In this document: one piece after another, positions 21,477 through 32,621 of the stretch
Layout: every line of letters begins with the position of its first letter
Numbering within the stretch: position 1 is the first letter of the stretch
Assembly (NCBI GenBank): GCA_033816765.1
Contig: CM066290.1
Location: 1,240,001-1,304,000 of the forward strand
DNA: 64,000 bases
DNA from: Nothopassalora personata
Lineage: Eukaryota > Ascomycota > Dothideomycetes > Mycosphaerellales > Mycosphaerellaceae
Direction of reading: 5' to 3'
Made by a program: the position numbers and the translations under genes
Notes under the pieces: model-generated
What the model was told of the DNA's origin: nothing
The model's input: only the letters and a program-made list of their open reading frames with translations
Database searches by the model: none

Positions 21477-22631
21477 GGTTCCGTATGAGTTGACAGCAGG
21501 ACTGAAAGTTAAAAGTGTCCGCACACGGCCGTAAGCTCTGATCTGCCATGCAGCTCGAAGAAAAGAAGACCCGTCTTTGCTGGCCTCAGCTCGCGCAACT
21601 GCCTTGCATGACGGGGTTTGATCCGAGAGAAGAGGTGTCGAAAGCAGACGACACGTCTACCAAGAATGTAGCAAAGACTCCCACGGAAGTTCCGCAACAA
21701 AGGTACATGTTCGCAAGTGTGTTGCCCCCAGCGTGATGGCGGGCCTTGGAGTACGCAACCCAATGAGATTAGGTTTGGGCTCGTGTACAACCATCTGTTA
21801 GACAGAGAACGTGCCCCACCCGTTGACCAGCTCGGTGCGCACAAACTACAGTAGACCATCCAGAATAAGCTGTGGGATTCTGGACGCTACAGGCAATAGC
21901 AACCGCGACGTCGACTATTCCAACATTCCGAATCGACAGATCGGTAGAAAAAGCCTCTGCGGGCAATTTGCGCCAACTAGATTATTTTTAGCACGTTGTC
22001 TAGGTGCAGACTCTTCACTCTCTGTCTCTCTCCATTGTACCAAGACGTGGTTTGGTTGGTTTGGTTCTTCGCTGTCTGATCCACTCCCTTGAAATGGCTG
22101 CCCGGGCCGAGTGCCCCATCAGATCCGATTGAATGGCTAAGAGACCCTGACCCATCGAATCGACTCTGATCGAGCCGCAACAACACGCTGGGAATGTGCC
22201 TGGCTATGGCAAAAGATTCACCCGTCACCTAAAACCAACTCTGCCCTGAACCGTTCGGCAGCGCTATCATCCATCGAAGTATCAACCTGCTTTCAGCACC
22301 TTTTGACTGTTGATATAACTGCTGTATGATTTACATTGTATTGCAGCCGAGAATACTAGACTTTGGCAAGCAGACTCATCATCAGCTGCCGCTCGACAAG
22401 AACACGGAACGATGGCTTCGCTTTCGGCCCCATGCTATTGGTTCCCAGCTATGTGGTAAGCACACGCTCGTCACCAGCAGAATACCACTCACAACGCCAG
22501 TTGCGCCTCCATGGCCTCGCCGCCGCCGTGGAGTGGTTTATGCCTCTCTAAAGCCGGGCGATGCAGCGCACGCTGCCTTGGCCGAGTGTATCGCGTGTAT
22601 GAGAATCACCATACTGTCAGAGGAACCCAAT
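21477..22631. other. Intergenic, no supported gene
   Basis: Short frames on both strands overlap one another and none resembles a family. The part nearest 22631 is the 3' region of the GDP-mannose pyrophosphorylase gene. Confidence 0.5.
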
Positions 22632-23850
22632 CTACATGATGATCGCCGGAGCTGTAGGAATGTTAGCGCGTTGTTGCATGAAAGCGGTGGCAAGGACTGG
22701 TACTTACTCTCGACATTTGCCTTGATGCTCTTGTGTGGCAGTACCGAGGCGCCGTTGCAGTAGATCTCATCACCAATAGTCACGTCATCGCCCAACACCG
22801 AGACGTTCTCGAGACGTGCCCATCGGCCGACTGTGCTGTTCCAGCCGACAATGGTGCTCTTGATCCATGCGTGCTCCTTGATTTTGCTGCCCGCCAGGAG
22901 TACACAGCGCTGCAGCCTGACACCGTCGCCTACAACAACGTTGGGCCCAATGGTCACGTTGGGACCGATCTTGCAGTTCTGGCCAATCTTGGCGGATGAG
23001 TCAATCATGACATTTCCACCGTTCACGTAGGACTCGGAGGGCGAAGTGAGGAGCTTGCTGCCCTTCTTCGTCAACGAGGAGAGGTAGAGGCAAGTACCGC
23101 TGAGGAAATCCTTTGGCTGACCAACGTCCATCCAGAAGCCCTCGAGGTCGAACGAGTGCAGCTGGCCGTCCTTGACCATGGCAGGGAAAGTCTCCTGCTC
23201 GATGGACGTTGGGCGGAGCTCAATGCGATTAAGCACGGATGGGTTGAGGATGTAGAGACCGGCGTTGATGCGGTTGCCGACGAACTCGACTGGCTTCTCG
23301 ACGAAACGATCAATGCGCGATGGGTGGTCTGGTTTGTGCACAACGACACCATACTTCGATGGCTCCTCGACCTTGGTCACCACGATGGTACCCTCCTGAC
23401 CGTGCGACTTGTGGAATTGTGCGAGCTCTTTGAAAGGAAAGTCGCAGATGACGTCGGAGTTGAGGACGAAAAAGGGCGCATCGTCCTTGCCCAATGTCTT
23501 TGCTGCCAGCTTCAATGGACCTGCGGTGCCCAGAGGCTCCGTCTCGACCGAGTACTCTATCTTGACGCCGTACTGCTCCTCATACTTCTTCAGCGCTGCG
23601 GTCATCATCTCGGGTCGGTAGTTGACGGCGAGCACAATGTCTGTGACACCGACGGCGGCGAGTGCCTCGATCTGGTGGAGGATCATGGGGCGGTTGCCAA
23701 ACTCGACCAGGGGCTTGGGGAGAGTGAGGGTGAGAGGTCGCAGGCGAGTGCCAAACCCGCCGACAAGGATGAGAGCTATTGCGCGTGTAAGCCATTAACT
23801 GTGCATGTGCTTGGCGCATATCGTTGCTGTTGCACGCACGCACCCTTCAT
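22632..23850 (-). CDS. mpg1: Mannose-1-phosphate guanylyltransferase (GDP-mannose pyrophosphorylase)
   Basis: Makes GDP-mannose from GTP and mannose-1-phosphate in the cytosol, for protein glycosylation, GPI anchors and cell-wall mannans. The product is 364 residues, the usual fungal length. Predicted exons on the minus strand are 23844-23850, 22708-23775 and 22632-22651, with introns of 68 and 56 nt. Exon 1 holds only 7 coding nt (ATG AAG G), yet splicing restores the conserved start [18 protein letters not shown], the nucleotidyl-transferase signature. The FVEKP motif and a C-terminal left-handed beta-helix (hexapeptide repeats, about residues 255-345) follow. The last exon supplies the conserved ending PAIIM. 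A read-through of intron 2 gives a longer false C-terminus. Confidence 0.95.
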
Positions 23851-24761
23851 GCTGAGTTGTGAGTGTGTGTGTTTCTTCGGTAGCTGAGATTAAGGTGGTG
23901 GCAGTTGCGACTCGGCAGATCCAGCTGCGTCTTCGGTGCTGTCGTCTGTCTGTCGTGGAGTGTGCTGCTGGTGCTATAGCGAGAGGTGCTGCTGGCCTGC
24001 GATGGAGTACGAGCCGAGACGTTAGTAGTGTTGATATGTCAGGGTTTGTGTAGAAAATCCCTAAAAACATTTGACTTCGAAAGTCTGAACACCTCTCTCG
24101 ATTCCCCTCGGACCCTGCATAAACGTGCCAGCCAGCCAATTATAGTGCAGACACGAGCTGAATAGGAGACACCACGCGTCTTCATTGCAAGTCACACGAC
24201 GTGCAGACTACTTTGGTCTCACCACCGCCACGCCGTGCAGTCATCGTCTGTGCGGATGCGCATCGCCGCGATGTTTGGATACAATCGCGAACACCGCACA
24301 CCCCCAGAGGCGGTCGCTGCACCCCGCGCGATTCGCCGTCTAACGCCTGCAGACGCCTCGTCGGGACATCGGATATGGCTACCCATTCACCACGGCGTTC
24401 ATCAACGAATATCGCCATGTTCAGATAGTGTAGCAGTATGGCCTCAGTCAATGCTGACCGAAACCAAGGTGGGCTGAGGCAGCTGTGCAAGGTGAACAAA
24501 GCTTTTCACGGAGACATGCAGCAGATGTATCGTCATTTCACCTAACATGATTGCATGTCCTTTCTATATCCACTGCCTCGAACAAGCGTCCACCTAACAG
24601 CACAGATAACGTCGATATCAACGCTCACGAGTGCGACGAACGGAGTCTGCTCCACCCTCGCTGTCGACGTCGGCGTTTGAAGCTCGGCCAAGACTCCGGC
24701 GTCTGCCTGATTGCTGTCGCGATTGCAATACCAAGGCAGAAACTACAGGCTCGTTTTGGAG
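23851..24761. other. Intergenic region between divergent genes
   Basis: Separates the minus-strand GDP-mannose pyrophosphorylase start from the plus-strand gene at 24762, so it should hold both promoters. Open frames here are short and unconvincing. Confidence 0.5.
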
Positions 24762-25736
24762 ATGGGTGCTGCAGGTTCGAGCACCAACGCGGCTGACGCT
24801 TCCAATGTGGGAACATCAGTCGCGCCAGAAGGTCGTACTTCATTACCTGGAGCACCGCAGATTCAGCCAAAGCACAACTCGTCGACCAGACGGAGAGACT
24901 CAGATGAGCAGTCGGGTCCATCATCTAAGCGACGTCGACCTTCAAGTGCTACGAATGTTGGCGCTCCTGCCCTCACTGGTTCAGCCAGCGCTCCACTACT
25001 AATCAGGACGACCGCTTCTACGAACGCTACTAAGCCATTGCAGAGGACCTCGGAGCCTGAAATCGCGCTCCGAAGTAATGACAATGACCATGTTTCAACA
25101 CTGACGCAGAATGCCCATCTCGAGCATGATCCAAATCCGCCACCGGTAGACATGGTCACGACTTTACATGAGGGTCTCGTGTCTTTCCAGGTCCCAGCAG
25201 ACCTGCCGCATGCTGCAGTCCAAGCCGCAGCAACCCTAGCATCGGAAGGCGATCTGTGCGAGGGATGGAGGGTAGCACCGGATGCGCCTCTCTCTGACCT
25301 GCAACGAGAACAAAATCGTCGTGAAATCAATCGAGCGATCATGCGTCTGCAGCCGTTGACCAGATCAGACTCTTTTGGAACACGGACGGATAAAGACGAC
25401 CATCTTTTCGCCACACTTCGCGCAAGCGTCCGAATTCTTGAGCCAGAGGACAACGTCGTCGACTTCGTGCAGGGAGCGAAAGCCGCGAAATTTCGAGCAC
25501 GGCGTCGAGCAGCACAAAATGGACGCCCAGAAGGTAGGCTCGTGATGCCGGTCTCAAAGAAGCGACGCCGATCGAGTGAGGACGTGGGTGGCGGACGCAG
25601 CAAGTCTAATGTCTATAGCATAGCACAGGCTGTTGGCGATTCGCCACTCATCGGTGAAGGAAGGAGCGGCCAGCAGCGGACATTGCATGGGCTGTCGGAC
25701 ACTTGGGCTGGAGCGATGAAGGAAGGATGGGAGTGA
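24762..25736 (+). CDS. Hypothetical basic disordered protein, probably nuclear
   Basis: A 324-residue ORF from ATG 24762. The frame is open 51 nt further upstream but only from a TTG. It is rich in Ser, Ala, Asn and Pro. Basic clusters resemble nuclear-localisation signals near residue 58 (SSKRRRP) and near residue 265 (SKKRRRSS). The middle section (about residues 130-240) is less disordered and includes a helix with LQREQNRREINRAI. It begins MGAAGSS, which could be an N-myristoylation site, but this sits oddly with nuclear signals. No known domain is recognised. It is transcribed away from the GDP-mannose pyrophosphorylase gene. Confidence 0.7.
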   Translation: MGAAGSSTNAADASNVGTSVAPEGRTSLPGAPQIQPKHNSSTRRRDSDEQSGPSSKRRRPSSATNVGAPALTGSASAPLLIRTTASTNATKPLQRTSEPEIALRSNDNDHVSTLTQNAHLEHDPNPPPVDMVTTLHEGLVSFQVPADLPHAAVQAAATLASEGDLCEGWRVAPDAPLSDLQREQNRREINRAIMRLQPLTRSDSFGTRTDKDDHLFATLRASVRILEPEDNVVDFVQGAKAAKFRARRRAAQNGRPEGRLVMPVSKKRRRSSEDVGGGRSKSNVYSIAQAVGDSPLIGEGRSGQQRTLHGLSDTWAGAMKEGWE

Positions 25737-26144
25737 GGATGATATTGCGAGTCTTGCTGCATCAGAGCTGAGGTTATGGCAGGGAAGGGTCGCTCAAAAG
25801 CCTGCATCGCCAACTGTGAGGCCCTAGCTTGAGGTTCCACCCGCCTAACATGTGGAATTTCCTGACTATGTTCGTAATAAGTCAATGGACTATACTTCTT
25901 CAACCTCTCGTATCTCACTGATAGCACATGTACTTGGAAGGGCGTTACTGTGATGTGATGCTGGCCGACCATTAGACGAGCCATGCGCCGATCTACCGCT
26001 TCGGCACGCAACTTGGAAGCAATTCCGCTTCGTTCCTGCACGTACCTAATGTGAAGTCACCATTCACTTCAATTTTCTGTGTTCTCGTGCATCCTGACGC
26101 CCATACTGTCATTCTCACAAGACAATCACGCATTGCCAGTGAAC
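25737..26144. other. Intergenic, no gene seen
   Basis: Contains the promoter of the decarboxylase at 26145. The reading frame of that gene extends 66 nt upstream into it but the better start is at 26145. Confidence 0.5.
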
Positions 26145-27806
26145 ATGGCAGGCGTTTCAGAAGCACCCAATGGCCACTCGAACGGCACTTCGAAACTTGA
26201 CAAGCGCACAGTCCCACCAGTGGGCATGACTGCTTCTCAATTCCTCGAGGCCGGAGCCTCAGTTCTGAAGGACATAGAGCAATACTACACAAACCTCCCA
26301 TCCCGACCAGTCGTAGCTCAAATCGAGCCCGGCTACCTCTCAAAACTCCTCCCACCCACGCCACCTACTGAAGGCGAGGCATGGCGAGACATAGAAAAAG
26401 ACATCGAGACCAAAATTATGCCTGGTGTAACTCATTGGCAACACCCGAAGTTCATGGCCTACTTTCCTGCCAGTAGTACTTACCCGGGAATCCTCGGCGA
26501 GATGTGGAGTGCTGCGTTGACGGCGCCTGCGTTCAATTGGATCTGTTCACCCGTTGTGACGGAGCTGGAGACTCATGTTCTGGACTGGATCGCTCAGATT
26601 ATCGGTCTGTCGGAAGCATTCCATTCGAAAGGGACGGGCGGTGGCGTGATCCAGGGCTCTGCGAGCGAGGCCGTTGTAACAGTAATGATCGCCGCAAGGG
26701 AACGTTTCGTACGAAGACAAATCGAAAAGGAAGGCCTCACAGACCCCGAAGAGATCGAAGATCGCAGTTGCAATATCAGAAGTCGCCTCGTAGCCCTTGC
26801 AAGCGACCAAGCCCACTCCTCCACCCAAAAAGCCGCCAACATCGCAGGAACCAGATTCCGCAGCATCGCAACCCGCCACGGCGACGCCTATGCCCTCACA
26901 GGGCAACACCTCCGCCAGAAAATCCAAGACCTCGAAGCAAAAGGCCTCCACCCTTACTATCTCACCATCTCCCTCGGTGCCACCAGCGTCTGCGCCGTCG
27001 ATGCCTTCGCCGAAATCACACAAGTAGCAAAAGAGTATCCAAACCTCTGGATCCACGTTGATGCCGCCTACGCCGGTGCCGCGCTGGTCCTCCCCGAAAA
27101 TCACCACTACACCACCGCCCTCTCTTTCGTCGATTCCTTCGACTTGAACATGCACAAATGGCTCTTGACGAATTTTGACGCTTCATGCTTATACGTGCAG
27201 AACCGCAACTCTCTAACCTCCGCCTTGGGCATCACCCCGCACTACCTGAAGAACGAGTTCTCAGACAGTGGGTTAGTGACAGATTACCGCGACTGGCAGA
27301 TCCCGCTGGGCAGACGCTTCAGGGCGCTGAAGATTTGGTTCGTGGTCAGAACGTTCGGCATCAAAGGCTTGCAAGAACACATCCGCCATCACCTCGCGCT
27401 CGGAGAACTCTTCGCACACCTCATCCGCTCCCGGCCAGACCTCTTCGAAATCCTCGCACCCCCGGCATTCGCGTTGACGGTCATTACTGTCAAGCCTCGG
27501 AAATCCGCCCCGCTCCAGCTGGAGAGTGATGCTCAAGGTTCTGATCCTAGACCTTTTGAGGATTCGCAGAGTGTGATTGATCCGAAGGCGAATGGCGATG
27601 TGGATCTCAGGGCAGGCAATGAGGTGACGGAGAAAGTTTTCACGATTATTGACAAGCAGAAGGAGTTCTTTTTGACGTCGACGGTGGTGGGTGGGGTGTA
27701 TGCGATTAGGATCGTGTCGGCGAATCCATTGGCGGAGGAGAAGTATGTCAGGCAAGTCTTTGAGAGGCTTGTTGAAACGGCGGAGAAGGTGTTGGGCGAG
27801 GAATGA
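26145..27806 (+). CDS. PLP-dependent aromatic-L-amino-acid decarboxylase (group II)
   Basis: A 553-residue protein. The start at 26145 (AACATGG context) is preferred over upstream in-frame codons. It should decarboxylate an aromatic amino acid (tyrosine, DOPA, tryptophan or phenylalanine) to the amine in the cytosol. Family features are the N-terminal helix with WQHPKFMAYFP, the Asp of HVDAAYAG (about residue 306) that contacts the PLP ring, and the Schiff-base lysine in NMHKWLL (about residue 338). GRRFRALKIW follows. A low-complexity insert rich in Asp/Ser/Gly interrupts the C-terminal domain at about residues 450-490, which is longer than in animal DOPA decarboxylase. Substrate cannot be told from sequence alone. 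It converges on YME1. Confidence 0.92.
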   Translation: MAGVSEAPNGHSNGTSKLDKRTVPPVGMTASQFLEAGASVLKDIEQYYTNLPSRPVVAQIEPGYLSKLLPPTPPTEGEAWRDIEKDIETKIMPGVTHWQHPKFMAYFPASSTYPGILGEMWSAALTAPAFNWICSPVVTELETHVLDWIAQIIGLSEAFHSKGTGGGVIQGSASEAVVTVMIAARERFVRRQIEKEGLTDPEEIEDRSCNIRSRLVALASDQAHSSTQKAANIAGTRFRSIATRHGDAYALTGQHLRQKIQDLEAKGLHPYYLTISLGATSVCAVDAFAEITQVAKEYPNLWIHVDAAYAGAALVLPENHHYTTALSFVDSFDLNMHKWLLTNFDASCLYVQNRNSLTSALGITPHYLKNEFSDSGLVTDYRDWQIPLGRRFRALKIWFVVRTFGIKGLQEHIRHHLALGELFAHLIRSRPDLFEILAPPAFALTVITVKPRKSAPLQLESDAQGSDPRPFEDSQSVIDPKANGDVDLRAGNEVTEKVFTIIDKQKEFFLTSTVVGGVYAIRIVSANPLAEEKYVRQVFERLVETAEKVLGEE

Positions 27807-28259
27807 TGTGCGAGTGGAAATACGAGTGTGATGATCTAGAAGTCGAATTCTGACTGAAGACATATACGTCTAAAGAGGCCGGAAGCGTTGATAAGATGTG
27901 CCTCATACTCCGTGTACATTGCGGCGCGAGCTTCGATAGATCTTAGACAGGCGCCGAGTATGATAGCACTCGGTGAACATTTTCATTCACGACCTAGAAG
28001 GCCGGCTTGCTCAGCTATACAATACAACAAATGGGATGCGCTCACCCATCATGACTGTCTCCAACCTCTCCCACGATACATGATCGCTCTCTCCCACACC
28101 AGACATCTTGTCGCTCAAACGAGCGCTCGGTCTCCCCACATTGGCCGGCCGCAACGATTGTGCCTCTGCAACTTGTGCTGACGACGGCTCTGGGTGCGAG
28201 GAGACGAAGATACGTCTTCACATACCCCATACAAATATCATCCATCCCTCAAACCTCTC
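27807..28259. other. Convergent 3' intergenic region
   Basis: Lies between the stop codons of the decarboxylase (plus) and YME1 (minus). No gene seen. Confidence 0.5.
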
Positions 28260-30509
28260 CTAGGGACTGCCTGCTACCTGACCGCCAGCTGGTGGATCAG
28301 GACTACTCGAGCCGACACCTGCTACGGGATCGATGGGCTGCGGAGGCGGTAGAAATTGTCCGGGCTCTGGCATCTTGACTGGTGTGGTGACATCCACCTT
28401 CAGCTTGTCTGTCAACTTTTCGCCTCGGACGACCTTCTCAATCTCCTCCTTGTTCAGGGTCTCATACTCCACAAGAGCATTAGCCAGACGTTCGAGACCC
28501 TCTCTGTTCTTCGTGAGCAGATCGATAGCACGCTGTCTGCCATCCTCAACAAGCCGTCGGACCTCATGCTCGATCTGTTGCTTAGTCTCGCTTGAAAGTT
28601 GGTCAAAATTGTTCGCAAGATCGATGTTGCCGAGAGCTTCGCTCATGCCGGCCCTGGTGACCATTGAGTATGCAATTCGAGTGGCATTCGTGATGTCCGA
28701 GCTCGCTCCGGTTGTCACATTGTCCGCGCCGTAAATTAGCTCTTCCGCGACCTTGCCGCCCATTGCTACGTCAATCTGAGCCATCATCTGCCTCTTGCTT
28801 TCCGATACTTGATCCATCTCAGGAAGCATGTATGTAATACCCAGCGCGTGACCTCGTGGCATGATGGTGGCCTTGTACAGCGGTGTAGAGTCCTCCGTAA
28901 GTAGAGCGACTAGAGCGTGTCCACCTTCGTGGTAGGCCGTCATAACCTTGTCCTTCTGCTGAATCACAGCACTTCTGCGCTCAGCACCCATCATGATCTT
29001 GTCCTTTGCCCATACCAGGTCTGCCTCTGTGACCTTTTGTTGCTTCAGCTTTGAGGCGCGAACAGCAGCTTGGTTGACCACGTTCTCGAGCTCGGCACCT
29101 GAGAAGCCCGGGCATCCTCGTGCGATAGTAGCGGCGTCAACGGCAGGATCGAATTTGATGTTGCGCATGTGGTGCTTGAGGATGGCAATGCGACCTCGGA
29201 CATCGGGAAGAGGAACGGTCACGTTACGATCGAAGCGGCCAGGTCGGGTCAAAGCCTTGTCGAGCGATTCGGGGAAATTGGTTGCGCCGATGATGATGAC
29301 TCCGGAGTCTGGGTTGAAGCCGTCAAGTTCAGTCAGGAGCTGGTTGAGAGTCTGCTTGGCGTAAGCGGCATCACGTTCATGGCGCTTGCTGCCAATAGCA
29401 TCAAGTTCGTCAATGAAGATAATCGCTGGGCTCTTGGCGCGAGCGTTGGCGAAGAGTTCGCGGACACGCTTAGCTCCAACACCGACATATACCTCGTCAA
29501 ACTCCGATCCGGACATGTAGAAGAAGGGCACGCCGGCCTCACCAGCGACAGCACGCGCGAGGAGCGTCTTTCCCGTTCCTGGAGGCCCAACAAGGAGGAC
29601 ACCCTTTGGAAGCTTGCCACCCAGTGTACTAAACTGATCTGGAGCCTTCAAAAAGTCGACCAGCTCTTGCAGTTCCTCCTTGGCCTCGTCGCAACCTTGG
29701 ACATCGGAGAACTTGGTTGTCTGAAGTTCAGGCTTTGCCTCAGCGTTTTGTGCACCGCCGACCTTCTTCAGCACTCCAGTCGCCTCGATAAGGAGAGTGA
29801 AGACGACCAAGGAGCAGTATGCGATGAGACCAAAGACCAGGAAGAACTTGACCCACTTGAAAATGGTGCTGCCCATGCTCTCGTCGACGACAACGTACAG
29901 TGGTTCGTTCTTGGCGCCGGATCCCTGCCGTGAGATACTGATATTTCCACCCTGAGTCTTTGCAGACACCGCTTGCCCGATCGCTTGTAGTTGTTCGCTG
30001 CTCATCGTGTTGCTGTTTCCCGCCGGGATGCGTCCAGCCATGGCTCCAAGTCCACCTGCTCCCACCTCTGCAGCACCCAAGCGCTCGAGCGCCTTCTGGT
30101 AGGCTTGATCGGTAGCGGCGTTGGTGGCGTAGCGTCCGGTGTTGTATCGTTCGACGAGGATCTCGGGCATGTTGGCGCGGAGAAGCGCCTGATAGAATGC
30201 ATTCTGGGCAGTGGCGCTGGACGGGTTGTTGTTCGCTTGCTGTTCCATGTGGGCGAGAATGCCGCGATTAGGCTGCGCATTGCCGCCGCCGCTGTTATTG
30301 CTGCCCCAGCCAAAGATGGTTCGTTGCTGGCTGAATCCCACGAAGCTCGTCCTGACCGGCGCCTGCGAAGAAAATGGGCCGAGTCGAGTTGCAGTAGAAA
30401 AGCATTTTGCCACGGGGGAGCGTGAAGGGAATGGCAGAGCGCCTCGTGATATGCCAGACAGCACCGCTCGTCTCGCCATCAGACTCCCCATCATCGTCGA
30501 AGTGGCCAT
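28260..30509 (-). CDS. yme1: Mitochondrial i-AAA protease YME1
   Basis: An ATP-dependent zinc metalloprotease of the inner membrane, with its catalytic domains in the intermembrane space, that degrades unfolded and short-lived inner-membrane proteins. 749 residues with no intron. An Arg/Ser-rich N-terminus (about 45 residues) reads as a mitochondrial targeting sequence. A single transmembrane helix lies at about residues 217-240, as expected for i-AAA rather than the two-helix m-AAA type. Walker A GPPGTGKT is near residue 310, Walker [12 protein letters not shown] near 365, and the SRH with arginine fingers follows (RPGRFDRN). The zinc-binding HEGGH is near 526. A proline-rich tail ends the protein. 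The next gene on the same strand is the calcium uniporter. Confidence 0.96.
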   Translation of the reverse strand: MATSTMMGSLMARRAVLSGISRGALPFPSRSPVAKCFSTATRLGPFSSQAPVRTSFVGFSQQRTIFGWGSNNSGGGNAQPNRGILAHMEQQANNNPSSATAQNAFYQALLRANMPEILVERYNTGRYATNAATDQAYQKALERLGAAEVGAGGLGAMAGRIPAGNSNTMSSEQLQAIGQAVSAKTQGGNISISRQGSGAKNEPLYVVVDESMGSTIFKWVKFFLVFGLIAYCSLVVFTLLIEATGVLKKVGGAQNAEAKPELQTTKFSDVQGCDEAKEELQELVDFLKAPDQFSTLGGKLPKGVLLVGPPGTGKTLLARAVAGEAGVPFFYMSGSEFDEVYVGVGAKRVRELFANARAKSPAIIFIDELDAIGSKRHERDAAYAKQTLNQLLTELDGFNPDSGVIIIGATNFPESLDKALTRPGRFDRNVTVPLPDVRGRIAILKHHMRNIKFDPAVDAATIARGCPGFSGAELENVVNQAAVRASKLKQQKVTEADLVWAKDKIMMGAERRSAVIQQKDKVMTAYHEGGHALVALLTEDSTPLYKATIMPRGHALGITYMLPEMDQVSESKRQMMAQIDVAMGGKVAEELIYGADNVTTGASSDITNATRIAYSMVTRAGMSEALGNIDLANNFDQLSSETKQQIEHEVRRLVEDGRQRAIDLLTKNREGLERLANALVEYETLNKEEIEKVVRGEKLTDKLKVDVTTPVKMPEPGQFLPPPQPIDPVAGVGSSSPDPPAGGQVAGSP

Positions 30510-31136
30510 CTTATGTGGTTGCGGACTCGCCGCTCGCTCAGTGAAAGGGACGCTCAGCAGAAGGAGATGAACAATGATGCCGGAACGCCGGATAGTGTGT
30601 TAAGCTGCCGTGTCTTGCGTGTGTAGTGGTGCAGCGCACCTGAGATGACGCTGCGTCCGATGTGAAAGAACGAAGCGTCGAGGCTGATCGGCAGTCATCG
30701 GGAGTCTCCGTCATGACACACTCGCCGCCCAAGGGTCCTGTTTCCAACATTGATTCATGAACCAACTTTCACTCTGACACCAACATGCATGTGAACGCTA
30801 CTCCAGACTGCATCAACTAAAGCATAAACACTCCATTCCATGGTATGCTGGCCATCGCAGCACAGACGAACATTGGTCCCTCCCCCGAGCACCGACCAGA
30901 TTCTTCGATGTGTGTGAAGCCAAAGCATGGGCTTCCATAGCTACCTGAAGGAGATAGCAGTCACAGACGCGGACATCGCGAATCTTCGCTGCAACGCAGA
31001 AAGTACATTGCATAGGTACGTGATACGTCTAGGTCGTGGCATGTCTTAGCAACCAACGCGTCGCTGCGCAGAACGCTCAAATAATGCGATACCCACAAGC
31101 TTGCACTCAATGTCAATCCGACTGATAGGTAGCAAA
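30510..31136. other. Intergenic (YME1 promoter, uniporter 3' region)
   Basis: No coding sequence recognised in this 627 bp between two minus-strand genes. Confidence 0.5.
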
Positions 31137-32621
31137 TCAGTCGTCGTCTTCCTTCTCTTTCCCATCGTCCTTCTCCTTCTTCGCCTCGCTCTTCTTCCTC
31201 TCCTTGCGCAGCGCCTCTCTGACCTTCTCGTCGCCCTCGTCTTTCGTCTCATCCCACTCAACATCATACTCATCAGAGATTAGCTTAATCTCCCTTCTCA
31301 GTCGATTGCCTTCCTCAATCAACATCTCCCACGCCGGCAAATCGAAACCCTTCGCCTTGTACAAAGTATTTTGTCGCCTGGATACAGTATAATTCATGGC
31401 GCTTCGATACGAGACTTCGCGATTGTGGTAGAGGAACCACATGTAACCACCGATCAGACCAGACAGTCCGACAAGGTAGGTTACAGGCTCCATGACGTCC
31501 CAGCCCAGTTCAGTTTGGAAAGTCAGATAGTAGACGACTCCCCACCAACTCAACAAACCAGCAAAGCCTAGACGTGCCACCTGCTTCGCGCCACGATGGG
31601 CGAGCTCGTCGCATTCTTCCTTGAGCTGTGTCATGGATGAGATTTGTTTCGATATCTTTTGCAGTCGCATGCGGAGGTAGTAGGTTCGGTCTTTGAAGGA
31701 GGGCACACCGACATAGATGGGCTCGGGAGCGCCTTCAATGTCCACGGCGAACTCTTTGCCTCTGGCAGCGTCTCTTATGAAGTCGCCAATTTCAGTGCTC
31801 GGGCTCCATCTCACAAAGTTAAGGTGATCTTCCGGCTCGTCCTCCTGCCCAGGATCGTCGCGTACTCGCTCTGGCTTGACATCCTGCTGCTGGGGATCAC
31901 GATCCTTGATCTTGCCTGTACGTTGCCGCCTGCCGGCGACCATTTCTTCTTGCGCGTTGTCGAGCGCCTCATCTTGCTTCTCAGCAAGCTCGTCCTCCTT
32001 GGCATCCTTTCCAGCATCCTCCTCCATGCTATCCTGGGCGCGAAAGACAATCTCTGGGGCTCTTTCGCGACCTTTCTTCTCGTCCCACATGAAAGGCAGC
32101 TCACTTTGTATGAGGCGTTCCAGATACGACAATGGCTGCTGAGGATGGACGAGCAGGGCCAAAGGCTCCACGTCTTTGCGATCTTTATTGTGGTCGCGCG
32201 TCGTCATGGGCAGGATGAGCTTCAGCATGCGCGAAGGAGTGGTCAAGAGTCTCCCTTTGGTCATGGCGCCGGCACTGCGCATTCTCGAGACCGGCGCCAC
32301 ATCGCTGCCTTCGTGCATCCATGGCGACCTGGTCTGTAGCCTTTTGCTCTGCTCTTCGACGCGGTCGAAATGGTCCTTCTCCTCCTTGCCCACTTTCTGC
32401 GACAGGTCGGCTGCAGGCTTGGAGTAGGAGCTGTCGGGTGCGGATTTGGTATCGAAGTGTTTGCGCTCCTTAGGCAGTCGTCGCGGGGGATATGTAGTAA
32501 AGGACCGATGTGAAGTGTTCTGATTGGTGTATGGCGTAGGCACGCGACATGTCGCCGTCCAAGAGAGGCTGCTGGCTCGCGGTGCGGCTTGGATCATCAA
32601 GCGCGATAGCAATGGTTCCAT
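31137..32621 (-). CDS. mcu: Mitochondrial calcium uniporter pore subunit (MCU)
   Basis: The channel for Ca2+ entry into the mitochondrial matrix. 494 residues. The N-terminus is Arg/Ser/Thr-rich and suits a mitochondrial presequence. A matrix domain (about residues 130-320) carries a long acidic linker, and a coiled coil precedes the pore. Two transmembrane helices (about 345-365 and 380-400) are joined by WDVMEP near residue 373. This is the MCU selectivity filter, normally WDIMEP, with a conservative Ile-to-Val change and Asp and Glu kept. The C-terminus is a highly charged Lys/Glu/Asp tail. Fungal MCUs can occur without recognisable EMRE. None is visible here. Confidence 0.94.
   Translation of the reverse strand: MEPLLSRLMIQAAPRASSLSWTATCRVPTPYTNQNTSHRSFTTYPPRRLPKERKHFDTKSAPDSSYSKPAADLSQKVGKEEKDHFDRVEEQSKRLQTRSPWMHEGSDVAPVSRMRSAGAMTKGRLLTTPSRMLKLILPMTTRDHNKDRKDVEPLALLVHPQQPLSYLERLIQSELPFMWDEKKGRERAPEIVFRAQDSMEEDAGKDAKEDELAEKQDEALDNAQEEMVAGRRQRTGKIKDRDPQQQDVKPERVRDDPGQEDEPEDHLNFVRWSPSTEIGDFIRDAARGKEFAVDIEGAPEPIYVGVPSFKDRTYYLRMRLQKISKQISSMTQLKEECDELAHRGAKQVARLGFAGLLSWWGVVYYLTFQTELGWDVMEPVTYLVGLSGLIGGYMWFLYHNREVSYRSAMNYTVSRRQNTLYKAKGFDLPAWEMLIEEGNRLRREIKLISDEYDVEWDETKDEGDEKVREALRKERKKSEAKKEKDDGKEKEDDD

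Noticed and set aside
29169..29933. 254-codon plus-strand frame opposite YME1
   Set aside because: Antisense shadow of a strongly conserved coding sequence. The same reasoning removes long frames opposite GDP-mannose pyrophosphorylase, the uniporter, PSY2 and P5C reductase.
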